64,000 nucleotides of DNA, from positions 372,001 to 436,000 of the forward strand of contig NZ_JBHTCX010000017.1 of assembly GCF_042666875.1 (NCBI RefSeq). The letters run 5' to 3'. Position 1 is the first letter of the stretch, and each line of letters opens with the position of its first letter. The DNA comes from Brachybacterium sp042666875. Lineage in GTDB: Bacteria; Actinomycetota; Actinomycetes; Actinomycetales; Dermabacteraceae. A program made the translations under genes and the position numbers. Below are positions 40,833 to 49,177 of this stretch, one piece after another. The notes below the pieces were generated by a model. That model was not told the DNA's origin and did not search any database. It worked only from the letters and a program-made list of their open reading frames with translations.

Positions 40833-42485
40833 ATGTCCCACGCGCTCGCGTTCCGGGGGATGGATACGCGGCGGGCCCGCGCCCACGGCGACCGGCTGCG
40901 CTCGGCGTCCGAGGATCTTGCCGAGCTCCGCGGGCGGCTGGACCCGGTGGTGGCGAGGGTCGGCTGGGTCGGCCCGGATGCCGACGTCCTCCGCGCGCGA
41001 TGGAGCGATCTGGCCTCGGCGCGGCTCACTCAGCTGGGCACGGAGCTGCTCGCGCTCTCCGGCATGCTGATGGCCGAAGCCGCCCGGCAGGATGCCGCCT
41101 CCGCGGCGGGGGTCGCCGAAGCCGCCGGGCGGCCCGGACCGTTATCCGGCCACGACGGCCACGGCGACCGCGGTGCCACCGACGGATCCGGTTACCTGAC
41201 CCGGGACGATCCGCGGTTGCCCGGCTGGCTCGAGGAGCCCTTCGAGGGTGCCGCGTCGGACCTCGCGGGCGTCGTCTCCGACGCGATCGGGTGGGGCGTC
41301 GACCAGGCGCTGGAGGGAGCAGGGTGGGCGGCCGGCCGGCTGGGCCTGGACTCCGACGGTCTCGAGCAGGCCCACCGGGACGGCGATGCCCTCGGCGGCC
41401 TGCTGGAGGACTGGGCCACCGGGGAGCGCGTGCCGACGATCGCCGAGCTGGGCGCGAGCACGCTGCTGGCTGCCGGTTCCGCCGCCATCGCACCCGCCGA
41501 GCTGGTGACCGACACCGGGCTCCTCGATCCGAGGACGGATGTCACCGTGCACGGCGTCCGCGAGATCCTCCATCCGTCGACCCCGCAGGACCTCGCCGAT
41601 CTGATCGTCGCGAACGATGAGGCGCGGCGGTCGGGCGTCGTCGGGGTGGCGGCCGGCGGGTACGACGGCACGAGCTCGGGGCAGGTGCGCATCCAGACCG
41701 TCCGGGCGGCGGACGGGGGCGAGGCCTACATCGTCCATGCGCCGCCGACCGGCGGGGAGCCCATCTGGGATCCGCAGGCGTGGGGTCCGCAGGGAAATTC
41801 CGCCGGCTGGGACTCGAACCTGCGGTCCATGGCCGGACAGGAGTCCGCGGCGATGGCGGACGTCAGGGCCGCCATGGAGGCGACGGGAGTGCCGCCCGGC
41901 GCGGACGTCCTGTTCGTCGGCCACTCCCAGGGCGGGCTCACGGCCGCGCAGCTCGCGGCGGACCCCGCGTTCAACAGCACCAGTGGCCGGCTCGGCTCCT
42001 ACGACGTCACCCACATCTTCTCGGTGGGATCCCCGGTCGAGACGGTCGTGCCGGCTCAGGGCCGCACCGAGGTGGTCAATGTGGCGCATAACCCGGTGTG
42101 GGCGCCGACGCCCCAGGTGGCCGGGTTCCCCTCGCCCGGGTACGCGCCGATCCACATCGCCGATCCGGTGCCGCGGCTGGATCTGGACGGGCATCGGGTC
42201 GACGGCAGCCGGGTCGCTGCGCCCAACGTCCGCGACGCCTGGCTCGATGCGCCGCAGCAGACGCATGGCGAATCCTCACAGATCACCAACGCGCACGAGT
42301 CCGTGCTGCGAACGTCCCGCGGTATCGATCCGACCGGCGGGTACTACGGCTCCGTGCGCGGCAGCACCGACAGCAACCCGGTCCTAGCCCGGCTGCAGGC
42401 CGACCTCGAGGGGCGCTACGTCGGCGAGGGGGTGGTCGTGGTCTCGGACCAGGTCGTCGAGGTCGGCCGGGAGGACATGCGCTGA
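40833..42485 (+). CDS. WXG100-like/lipase fusion protein
   Basis: A 550-aa protein. Residues 1-90 form a helical hairpin with a WVG turn (Trp45-Val-Gly47) and an Arg/Ala/Leu heptad pattern, like the WXG100/PPE-type N-terminal domains of ESX (type VII) substrates. From residue about 235 an alpha/beta-hydrolase-like domain follows with the nucleophile elbow GHSQG (Ser365) and likely acid/His partners later (HIADPVPRLDLDG; ITNAHESVL). There is no signal peptide. The ATG at 40833 follows GGGGAGG. I infer an esterase or lipase exported by a type VII-like system, but no secretion genes lie nearby. Confidence 0.7.
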   Translation: MSHALAFRGMDTRRARAHGDRLRSASEDLAELRGRLDPVVARVGWVGPDADVLRARWSDLASARLTQLGTELLALSGMLMAEAARQDAASAAGVAEAAGRPGPLSGHDGHGDRGATDGSGYLTRDDPRLPGWLEEPFEGAASDLAGVVSDAIGWGVDQALEGAGWAAGRLGLDSDGLEQAHRDGDALGGLLEDWATGERVPTIAELGASTLLAAGSAAIAPAELVTDTGLLDPRTDVTVHGVREILHPSTPQDLADLIVANDEARRSGVVGVAAGGYDGTSSGQVRIQTVRAADGGEAYIVHAPPTGGEPIWDPQAWGPQGNSAGWDSNLRSMAGQESAAMADVRAAMEATGVPPGADVLFVGHSQGGLTAAQLAADPAFNSTSGRLGSYDVTHIFSVGSPVETVVPAQGRTEVVNVAHNPVWAPTPQVAGFPSPGYAPIHIADPVPRLDLDGHRVDGSRVAAPNVRDAWLDAPQQTHGESSQITNAHESVLRTSRGIDPTGGYYGSVRGSTDSNPVLARLQADLEGRYVGEGVVVVSDQVVEVGREDMR

Positions 42486-42507
42486 GCGGCGTTCTTCGCC
42501 CGAGCTG

Positions 42508-43977
42508 TCAGTCCACGCTCATCCGGTACACGAAGGCGGCCATCGCGTCCCGGGCGATGGGATCCAGCGGGCGGTACGTGCCGTCCGGCCAGCCGGTGGT
42601 GATGCCCTCCGCGTCGGCCCATGTGATCTCCCGGTAGAAGATCGAGGAGTCCCGGGTGACGTCGGTCAGCGAGGAGGAGGCGGGCGCGGTGAATGCCGGG
42701 GACCCCGAGGCGCGGTAGAGGAAGGCCGCCATGGCGTCACGGGCCACGGGCTGCAGCGGGCGATGGGTGCCGTCCGGCCAGCCGGTCGTGATGCCTTCGG
42801 ACTCCGCCCACGAGATCTCCTTGTAGAAGATCGACGTCTTCGCGCTGACGTCGGTGAACGGGGACTTCTCCGGCGGGGTGAACTCCGGGGAGCCGGCGGC
42901 GCGGTAGAGGAAGGCGGCCATGGCGTCGCGGGCGATGGGCTCGAGCGGGCGGTATGTCCCGTCGGACCAGCCGGTGGACAGCCCGGTGTGCTTCATCCAC
43001 GCGATCTCGGTGAAGAAGATCGAGCTGCCGTAGGGCACATCGGTGAAGGGTGCCGCCGGATCCTTGCTCCACGTTGCAGAGATCGGGTGCCGATCCGCCG
43101 GGGCTCCCGTGGGCGAGCCGAACCACAGCGAGAAGTTGCGGAAGAAGTTCCGGTTGCCGTAGGTCGCGCAGACGTCATCGGCGACCGCCCCGGCCCCGGC
43201 ATCGAGGGTGGCCTGGGTCGGCGTGAAGGGCGTGTAGTTGTACAGCGCAGCGGTGGCACGATTGGCGATCTTCACCTCGCCGTAGCCGCAGAAGGCATAC
43301 GGGCTGTACTGGATGTCGTAGGTCTTGCCCGCCTGGTACCGGTAGTTGCGGGCGGGGTCGCCGTACTCCTGCAGCCGGGAGGTGCCGTGGTAGATCTGCT
43401 GGGCGAATCCGCCGAAAGCCGGGTCGCAGCCGTCGAAGTCGGGACAGCGGAAGCCCAGCGCCTGCTCGAGCTGGCGGGGCGTCGCGTTCCTTGTCGTGAT
43501 CAGTCCTTGTTCCTTCTGGAGCATCACGAGGATCACCTGGGGGTTCACGCCGCAGGCGCGGGCGACGTCGGCGATGATGCGGCCGGCGGTGGCGTTCCGC
43601 GCCGCGGGGATCGCCGCGCAATAGGCGGTCTCGGCTCGATGCGGCGTATCCGCCGTGAAGTTCTTCAGGCAGGCCGCGCCGTCCGTGCCGTCAATGCACT
43701 TCTCCCCCCGCTCCTCGAGGAAGGCATCGACCTCCGCTCCGGTCATCGACTCGAAGTCGAACATCCTCGTGTCCGTGATGAGGAATCCCGGCGAGAAGCC
43801 TCCCAGGCCCGGCGGCGGGATCTCGGCACGAGCCGACGGGGCGCCGGCGAGCACGACGGCCGCGAGCAGGGCCAGGGTAAGGACGAGGAGCGCCGGCGAG
43901 CGCCGACGAACTCGAGCGCGAACCGGGACGGACAGGACCGGCGCGAGGGGGCGCGACGAGGAAGAGGCGAGAACCAT
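42508..43977 (-). CDS. Secreted protein with three SLH repeats
   Basis: A 489-aa exported protein. The signal peptide is residues about 25-52 (LLVLTLALLAAVVLAGAPSARA). The middle domain (to about 310) contains ARACGVNPQVILVMLQKEQG, a helix-rich, Cys-containing module common in actinobacterial surface proteins and resembling lytic transglycosylase folds. The C-terminus has three S-layer homology repeats, each ending like EGITTGWPDGTYRPLDPIAR, which bind cell-wall polymers. The ATG at 43975-43977 has a GGAG site. A longer frame to 44025 is unlikely. It is transcribed away from ileS's terminator. Confidence 0.85.
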   Translation of the reverse strand: MVLASSSSRPLAPVLSVPVRARVRRRSPALLVLTLALLAAVVLAGAPSARAEIPPPGLGGFSPGFLITDTRMFDFESMTGAEVDAFLEERGEKCIDGTDGAACLKNFTADTPHRAETAYCAAIPAARNATAGRIIADVARACGVNPQVILVMLQKEQGLITTRNATPRQLEQALGFRCPDFDGCDPAFGGFAQQIYHGTSRLQEYGDPARNYRYQAGKTYDIQYSPYAFCGYGEVKIANRATAALYNYTPFTPTQATLDAGAGAVADDVCATYGNRNFFRNFSLWFGSPTGAPADRHPISATWSKDPAAPFTDVPYGSSIFFTEIAWMKHTGLSTGWSDGTYRPLEPIARDAMAAFLYRAAGSPEFTPPEKSPFTDVSAKTSIFYKEISWAESEGITTGWPDGTHRPLQPVARDAMAAFLYRASGSPAFTAPASSSLTDVTRDSSIFYREITWADAEGITTGWPDGTYRPLDPIARDAMAAFVYRMSVD

Positions 43978-44174
43978 CGTGATCTCCGAGGTCAGGGATC
44001 CCGGGGATGGATCCGTGCTCAGCATAGAGCGACGCGGCGGTCACACATCTACGCTCTGACCAGCTGATACCGACTTGCAATCCAGACGCCACGCCGAATT
44101 CACCGGCTCGGGCGCCTGGCCTGCAGGAAGCGTGGCCCTGCCGTGAGGCCATGAGCGGACCTGGAGAAGCGCCA

Positions 44175-44221
44175 CACCGGGCCGGGACGGCGAACAGCTC
44201 GCCCACCGCCCCGGCCCGGTG
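44175..44221 (-). terminator. Terminator-like hairpin after ileS
   Basis: The arms CACCGGGCCGGG (44175-44186) and CCCGGCCCGGTG (44210-44221) are exactly complementary (12 bp), with an inner GGCGA/TCGCC stem nested inside. It begins 5 bases after the ileS stop on the minus strand. No T-run follows, as is common for actinobacterial terminators. Confidence 0.7.
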
Positions 44222-44226
44222 CGGCC

Positions 44227-47200
44227 TCAGGCGCGTGCCACGGACACCATGACGGCGCCGCCGGAGACCGTCTCGCTCGCGCTGTGCGCGCCCTCGGCAG
44301 CGGCGGCCGGCACCGCGAGATCCACGGCGAGCACCTCCGCGGCCACCAGGTCCCGGTGCGCGGCGACCGCGGAGGTCACCGCCTCGTCGCCGTCCACGGT
44401 CAGGCGGATCCGGTCGGAGACGTCCAGGCCCGCCTCGCGGCGCGCGGACTGGATCGCCCGGACCACGTCGCGGGCGGTGCCCTCAGCCTCCAGCTCGGCG
44501 CTGACCCGCGTATCGAGGGCGAGGAAGTCCCCGCCGCGCAGCACGCCGACCGCGCGCCCCTCCATGGCCGAGGTCTCCCCCGCGACCAGGTCCAGGGAGT
44601 ACTCCCCCTCCTCCAGGGCGATGCCGCCGGAGGTGACCCGGCCGGACTCGTCCACGGACCAGTCGCCGCTCTTGGATCCCTTGATCACGGCCTGGACCTG
44701 CTTGCCCAGGCGGGGCCCGGCGGCGCGGGCGTTGACGACGAGGCGCTGCTCGACGCCCATGCCCTGGGCCTCCTCACTGGTGACGTCCAGCAGGCGCACG
44801 TGCTTGACGTTCAGCTCGTCGGCGATGAGCGCGGCGAACGGCTCGAGCGAGGCGGGGTCGTGGTGGACCACGGTGAGCTCGGCCAGCGGCAGCCGGGCCC
44901 GCAGCTGCTCCTTCTTGCGCAGCGAGTTGCCGACGCTGGCGATGTGGCGGACGTCGTCCATCTGCGCGACGAGGTGCTCGTCCCGCGGGAACAGGGCGTC
45001 ATCGGGCCAGTCGGTCAGGTGCACGGAGCGCCCGCCGGTCAGCTGCTTCCAGATCTCTTCGGTGACCATGGGCAGCAGCGGCGCGGTGACCCGGCACAGG
45101 GTCTCCAAGCACGTCGAGAGCACGTTGATGGCCTGCGCGTCGCCCTCCCAGAACCGGTCGCGGGAGCGGCGCACGTACCAGTTGGTGAGCATGTCCAGAT
45201 AGTCCTGGATCTGCTCGGCGGCGTCGGCGATCGCCAGCGCGGTCAGCGACCCCTTGACCCCGCGCACCAGATCACCGGTGCGGGCCAGCAGGTAGCGGTC
45301 CATGACGTCGTCGGAGTCGTAGCGCGCCTGTCCCCGGTAGCCCGTCGGCCGCCCGTCGGCGTCCTTGTCCCCGGCGGCATTGGCGTACAGCGCCAGGAAG
45401 TACCAGACGTTCCACAGCGGCAGCACCACGTGGCGGGTGGCGTCGCGGATCTTGGGCTCGTCGACGATGAGGTTCCCGCCGCGCAGGATCGGCGAGGACA
45501 TGAGGAACCAGCGCATGGCGTCGGCCCCGTAGGTCGAGTACATCTCGCGCACGTCGGGGTAGTTGCGCAGCGACTTGGACATCTTCTGCCCGTCCTCGCC
45601 GAGCACGATGCCGTGGCAGATCACGCTGGAGAACGCGGGCCGGTCGAACAGCGCGGTGGAGAGGACGTGCATGGTGTAGAACCAACCGCGGGTCTGCCCG
45701 ATGTACTCCACGATGAAGTCCGCCGGGTTGTGGGACTCGAACCATTCGGCGTTCTCGAAGGGGTAATGCACCTGGGCGTACGGCATCGACCCGGAGTCGA
45801 ACCAGACGTCGAACACCTCGCTCACGCGGCGCATCGTCGAGCGGCCGGTGGGGTCGTCCGGGTTCGGCCGGGTGAGCTCGTCGATGTAGGGGCGATGGAG
45901 GTTCACCTCGCCGTGCTCGTCGCGCGGCAGGGTGCCGAAGGCCTCCTCGAGCTCGGCGAGCGAGCCGTAGACCTCGGTGCGCGGGTAGTTCGCGTCATCG
46001 CTCTTCCACACCGGGATCGGCGAGCCCCAGTACCGGTTGCGGGAGATCGCCCAGTCCCGGGCGCCCTCGAGCCACCGGCCGAACTGGCCGTCCTTGACGT
46101 TGCCCGGCACCCAGTCGATCTGCTCGTTCAGCTCGAGCATGCGCTCGCGCTGGTCGGCGACCTTCACGTACCAGGAGCTGACGGCCTTGTAGATCAGCGG
46201 GGTCCGGCAGCGCCAGCAGTGCGGGTAGGAGTGGACGTAGCTGGTCTCGCGCAACAGGCGGCCGGCGCGCTGGAGGTTGCGGATCAGGGGCCGGTTGGCG
46301 TCGAAGACCTGCAGCCCGGCGATCTCGTCGAGGTCGGTGCCGGCGAAGTAGTCCAGGAACTGCGCACCGTCGTCGACAGAGACGATGACCGGGATGCCGT
46401 ATTCGGCGTTGACCTGCTGGTCGATCTCGCCGTAGGCGGTGGCCTGGTGGACCACGCCGGTGCCGTCGTCGGTGGAGACGTAGTCGGCGACGGTGACGAT
46501 CCAGGCGTTCTGGGTACCCCAGCGCTCCCGGTCCTCGGAGTAGACGGTCCACAGCGGCTCGTAGGCGACGTGCTCCAGCTCGCGACCGGCGAAGTGGCGC
46601 TGCTCGATCGCGACGACGGCGGCCTCGGCGTCCTCGTAGCCGAGCTCCTTGGCGTGCGCGCCCACCAGGTCGGCGGCCAGCAGGAAGCGTCCCTCGCCGA
46701 CGGCGGTGCCGTCGGCGGCGCCGAGCGGGCCGGCCGGGACCACGGCGTAGTCCAGCTCGGGGCCGACGGCGAGGGAGAAGTTCGTCGGCAGCGTCCAGGG
46801 GGTGGTGGTCCAGGCCAGGGCCTTCACGCCCGCCAGTCCCAGCTCCTCGGCCCGCTCCCCGGTGAAGGGGAACGTCACGGTGACGGTCTGGTCCTGACGC
46901 TCCTGGTAGACGTCCTCGTCCATGCGCAGCTCGTGCGCGCTCAGCGGCGTCTGGTCCTTCCAGCAGTACGGCAGCACGTAGTAGCCCTCGTAGGCCCGCC
47001 CGCGGTCGTGGAGGGTCTTGAAGGCCCACAGCACCGACTCCATGTAGGAGACGTCGAGGGTCTTGTAATCGTTCTCGAAGTCCACCCAGCGGGCCTGGCG
47101 GGTGACGTAGTCCTCCCACTCCTTGGTGTACTTCAGCACCGAGTTCCGGGCGGCGTTGTTGAACGCCTGCAGCCCCATCTCCTCGATCTCGGACTTCTCG

Positions 47201-47523
47201 GTCATCCCCAGCTCGCGCATCGCCTCGAGCTCGGCGGGCAGGCCGTGGGTGTCCCAGCCGAAGCGGCGGTCGACCTTGTAGCCGCACATGGTGCGGAAGC
47301 GCGGGATGACGTCCTTGACGAAGCCGGTCAGCAGGTGGCCGTAGTGCGGCAGGCCGTTGGCGAAGGGCGGCCCGTCGTAGAAGACGAACTCCTCGGAGCC
47401 CTCGCGCTGGGCGATCGAGGCGCGGAAGGTGTCGTCGGCCCGCCAGAACTCCTGGACGGAGTTCTCGAGCGCAGGCAGATTCACAGAGGGGACGAGCGGG
47501 CCTCCGGTGACCGGGTAGACCAT
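44227..47523 (-). CDS. ileS: Isoleucine-tRNA ligase
   Basis: IleRS charges tRNA-Ile and edits valine. The 1098-aa protein is the long, zinc-less type 2 form of actinobacteria. The HIGH-type motif reads GLPHYGHLLTG, the class I signature KMSKS is intact (GQKMSKSLRNYP), and the editing domain has TTTPWTLPTNFSLAVGPELD. The ATG at 47521-47523 is preceded by GGAGG; an ATG at 47568 is a weaker alternative, and longer frames are noise in the leader. A T-box leader precedes it. Confidence 0.96.
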   Translation of the reverse strand: MVYPVTGGPLVPSVNLPALENSVQEFWRADDTFRASIAQREGSEEFVFYDGPPFANGLPHYGHLLTGFVKDVIPRFRTMCGYKVDRRFGWDTHGLPAELEAMRELGMTEKSEIEEMGLQAFNNAARNSVLKYTKEWEDYVTRQARWVDFENDYKTLDVSYMESVLWAFKTLHDRGRAYEGYYVLPYCWKDQTPLSAHELRMDEDVYQERQDQTVTVTFPFTGERAEELGLAGVKALAWTTTPWTLPTNFSLAVGPELDYAVVPAGPLGAADGTAVGEGRFLLAADLVGAHAKELGYEDAEAAVVAIEQRHFAGRELEHVAYEPLWTVYSEDRERWGTQNAWIVTVADYVSTDDGTGVVHQATAYGEIDQQVNAEYGIPVIVSVDDGAQFLDYFAGTDLDEIAGLQVFDANRPLIRNLQRAGRLLRETSYVHSYPHCWRCRTPLIYKAVSSWYVKVADQRERMLELNEQIDWVPGNVKDGQFGRWLEGARDWAISRNRYWGSPIPVWKSDDANYPRTEVYGSLAELEEAFGTLPRDEHGEVNLHRPYIDELTRPNPDDPTGRSTMRRVSEVFDVWFDSGSMPYAQVHYPFENAEWFESHNPADFIVEYIGQTRGWFYTMHVLSTALFDRPAFSSVICHGIVLGEDGQKMSKSLRNYPDVREMYSTYGADAMRWFLMSSPILRGGNLIVDEPKIRDATRHVVLPLWNVWYFLALYANAAGDKDADGRPTGYRGQARYDSDDVMDRYLLARTGDLVRGVKGSLTALAIADAAEQIQDYLDMLTNWYVRRSRDRFWEGDAQAINVLSTCLETLCRVTAPLLPMVTEEIWKQLTGGRSVHLTDWPDDALFPRDEHLVAQMDDVRHIASVGNSLRKKEQLRARLPLAELTVVHHDPASLEPFAALIADELNVKHVRLLDVTSEEAQGMGVEQRLVVNARAAGPRLGKQVQAVIKGSKSGDWSVDESGRVTSGGIALEEGEYSLDLVAGETSAMEGRAVGVLRGGDFLALDTRVSAELEAEGTARDVVRAIQSARREAGLDVSDRIRLTVDGDEAVTSAVAAHRDLVAAEVLAVDLAVPAAAAEGAHSASETVSGGAVMVSVARA

Positions 47524-47778
47524 GGGGCGGACCTCCGAGGGGAGAACTGGGGACGGCGGCTGGGACATCTCGCTGTCCGAGGACGCTGCCGGCCGGAGCC
47601 GGTGGCGCGGTACCACCCCGGTTGACGCCCTGCGCCGGCCGACGGCCGACGGGACGTCCCCTCGTTCCTCAGCTGTGACGGGCTGGTCCCGGCGGGTTCT
47701 ACTGGGCCCGCGCCCGCGTGCGGGCGGCCGGGCGGTTCTTCCCGCGGCTCTCCGGTGATGGCCGGGTCGATGCCGATG
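47524..47778 (-). promoter_or_regulatory. T-box riboswitch leader of ileS
   Basis: The minus strand contains the T-box consensus GGGTGGTACCGCG (47606-47618), which pairs with the tRNA acceptor end. The likely specifier trinucleotide ATC (isoleucine) lies at 47757-47759 within CCATCACCGGAGAG, close to the predicted 5' end, as in the short Stem I ileS T-boxes of actinobacteria. The ribosome binding site (GGAGG) is 9 bases before the ileS ATG and no intrinsic terminator lies between, so translational control is expected: uncharged tRNA-Ile opens the site. Confidence 0.88.
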
Positions 47779-47784
47779 GCGGCC

Positions 47785-47813
47785 AGTGTACGCGGCGCCT
47801 GCGGACCGGTCAC
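47785..47813 (-). promoter_or_regulatory. Promoter of the ileS leader
   Basis: On the minus strand GTGACC (47808-47813) and TACACT (47785-47790) are separated by exactly 17 bases, a good housekeeping sigma pattern. Transcription would start near 47778, giving a leader of about 255 nt. Confidence 0.6.
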
Positions 47814-47988
47814 GCGGCGGCGAGGGCAGGAGATGCGGATGACACGGCGACTCGGCCCACGGCGGAACCGGGTCCCGGCGCCGCGGGGCACAGAGAAACC
47901 GCGCGGTGTGCACAGCCGCAGTTCAGGTCGACGTCATGGGATGGCCCCATCGGCAGATCGCCGGCAGGTCCCTGAAGGAGGAACCGAC

Positions 47989-48369
47989 ATGGAGGACGAG
48001 TCCCGCTCCGCGCATCGTCCGCGCCCCTCGTCGCACATCCCTGGGGCGGAGGAGTGCGCGGGACTGCCCGAGGGCACCTTCCCCGAGGCCGGGAGCGCTG
48101 CGGCCCATCGGGGCCTGCGCGACCGGGCCACTGCCGGTGCCGCAGCCCTCGGCGCCACCGCCATGCTGGTCCTCAGCTTCGGTCCGGCCGCGCTCGCCCT
48201 GAGCCCGTCGGCCCCGACCACCGGTGCAACCGGCTCGACCGGTCACGGCGACCGGGCCTCCGTCGCCTCGCCCACCCCCGGCTCCGCGGCAGCCCCCGCA
48301 CCGCCCCGATCCCAGGAGGACGACGAGGACGACGGTCACGGCGAGGGCCAGGAGGGGAACGCCGCCTGA
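47989..48369 (+). CDS. Small protein with one hydrophobic segment
   Basis: A 126-aa protein of unknown function with an excellent ribosome binding site (AAGGAGGAACCGAC before the ATG). Residues about 50-72 are hydrophobic (ATAGAAALGATAMLVLSFGP), followed by an Ala/Pro/Ser/Thr-rich linker and an acidic tail (EDDEDDGHGEGQEG). It may be a membrane-anchored or exported low-complexity protein with a long cytoplasmic N-terminus. It is divergent from ileS. Confidence 0.6.
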   Translation: MEDESRSAHRPRPSSHIPGAEECAGLPEGTFPEAGSAAAHRGLRDRATAGAAALGATAMLVLSFGPAALALSPSAPTTGATGSTGHGDRASVASPTPGSAAAPAPPRSQEDDEDDGHGEGQEGNAA

Positions 48370-48508
48370 GCCCGCCATGCTGAGACAGGGCTCACGCTGG
48401 GCGGCCGGTCCTGTTCGCCTGAGCCGCCGGCGTGGGATATTGGTGGGCGCGTTCCCGCCGACGTCACAGATCCCGGGCGTCGGGACGATCCAGCTTGGAG
48501 GAGCACCC

Positions 48509-48781
48509 ATGTCGCTGTTCGGAGAGCCCTTCACCGCCAAGTGCCTGAAGTCGGGCATGACGGTCGAGGTCCAGGAAGGGCAATCCCTCCTGCAAGCGCT
48601 GCTCGACGCCGGCATCCCGATGGACTATTCCTGCGAGGGCGGCGTGTGCGGCACCTGCGTGGTCCCCCTGGTCTCCGGCGAGGTGGAGCACATGGACGAG
48701 TTCCTCATGGACGATGAGAAGGATGATCAGATGATCACCTGCGTCTCCCGTGGCGAGGGCGAGATCGAGATCGACGTCTGA
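48509..48781 (+). CDS. Plant-type 2Fe-2S ferredoxin
   Basis: A 90-aa electron carrier. Four cysteine ligands are present at residues 42, 47, 50 and 78 (CEGGVCGTC and MITCVSR), the C-x4-C-x2-C-x27-C pattern of plant-type ferredoxins. The ATG at 48509 has a GGAGGAG site; longer frames upstream are not supported. No reductase or oxygenase partner lies next to it, so the redox partner is unknown. Confidence 0.9.
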   Translation: MSLFGEPFTAKCLKSGMTVEVQEGQSLLQALLDAGIPMDYSCEGGVCGTCVVPLVSGEVEHMDEFLMDDEKDDQMITCVSRGEGEIEIDV

Positions 48782-48792
48782 GCGCTCGCTCG

Positions 48793-49020
48793 TCACAGTC
48801 GCGGCCCGGCCACCACCCAGGTCAGGCCCACCAGCGCCATCAGTCCCGCTGCCGAGGCCACGGCGAGCGGCACGGTGATGCTCGGGCCCGCCACCAGCAG
48901 CCAGAGGACCCCGACCGCCGCCAGCCCCAGCAGCAGCACGAACAGGACCGGTCGGCCGGCGGCGGGCTTGCCGCCGCGGTGCCGGGACGAGGGGTCGTCG
49001 GGGTGCGTCATCGCCATCAT
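48793..49020 (-). CDS. Small two-span membrane protein
   Basis: A 75-aa protein with a short polar N-terminus (THPDDPSSRHRGGKPAAG) and two hydrophobic segments (VLFVLLLGLAAVGVLWLLV and VPLAVASAAGLMALVGLTWV). Starts at 49020, 49017 or 49011 are all possible; AGGA lies upstream. It converges with the ferredoxin gene, 11 bases apart. Function unknown. Confidence 0.55.
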   Translation of the reverse strand: MMAMTHPDDPSSRHRGGKPAAGRPVLFVLLLGLAAVGVLWLLVAGPSITVPLAVASAAGLMALVGLTWVVAGPRL

Positions 49021-49177
49021 GGCGTCCTGTCCGCTCGGAGCTGTGGTCACCGCCGGGCGGGTGCGCCCGGCGATGCTCCGATCCTCGCTCCGCAGGCCGC
49101 CCCCACACATCCCGCCAGCGGTGGAGATCCCTCTCCCCCTTTGGTCGTAGGCGGCGCGCCGACCGGACTGCGCCGGG

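Noticed and set aside
44284..47625. 1113-codon plus-strand frame opposite ileS
   Set aside because: Pure Gly/Val/Leu/Asp composition mirrors the ileS codon positions; no start signal.
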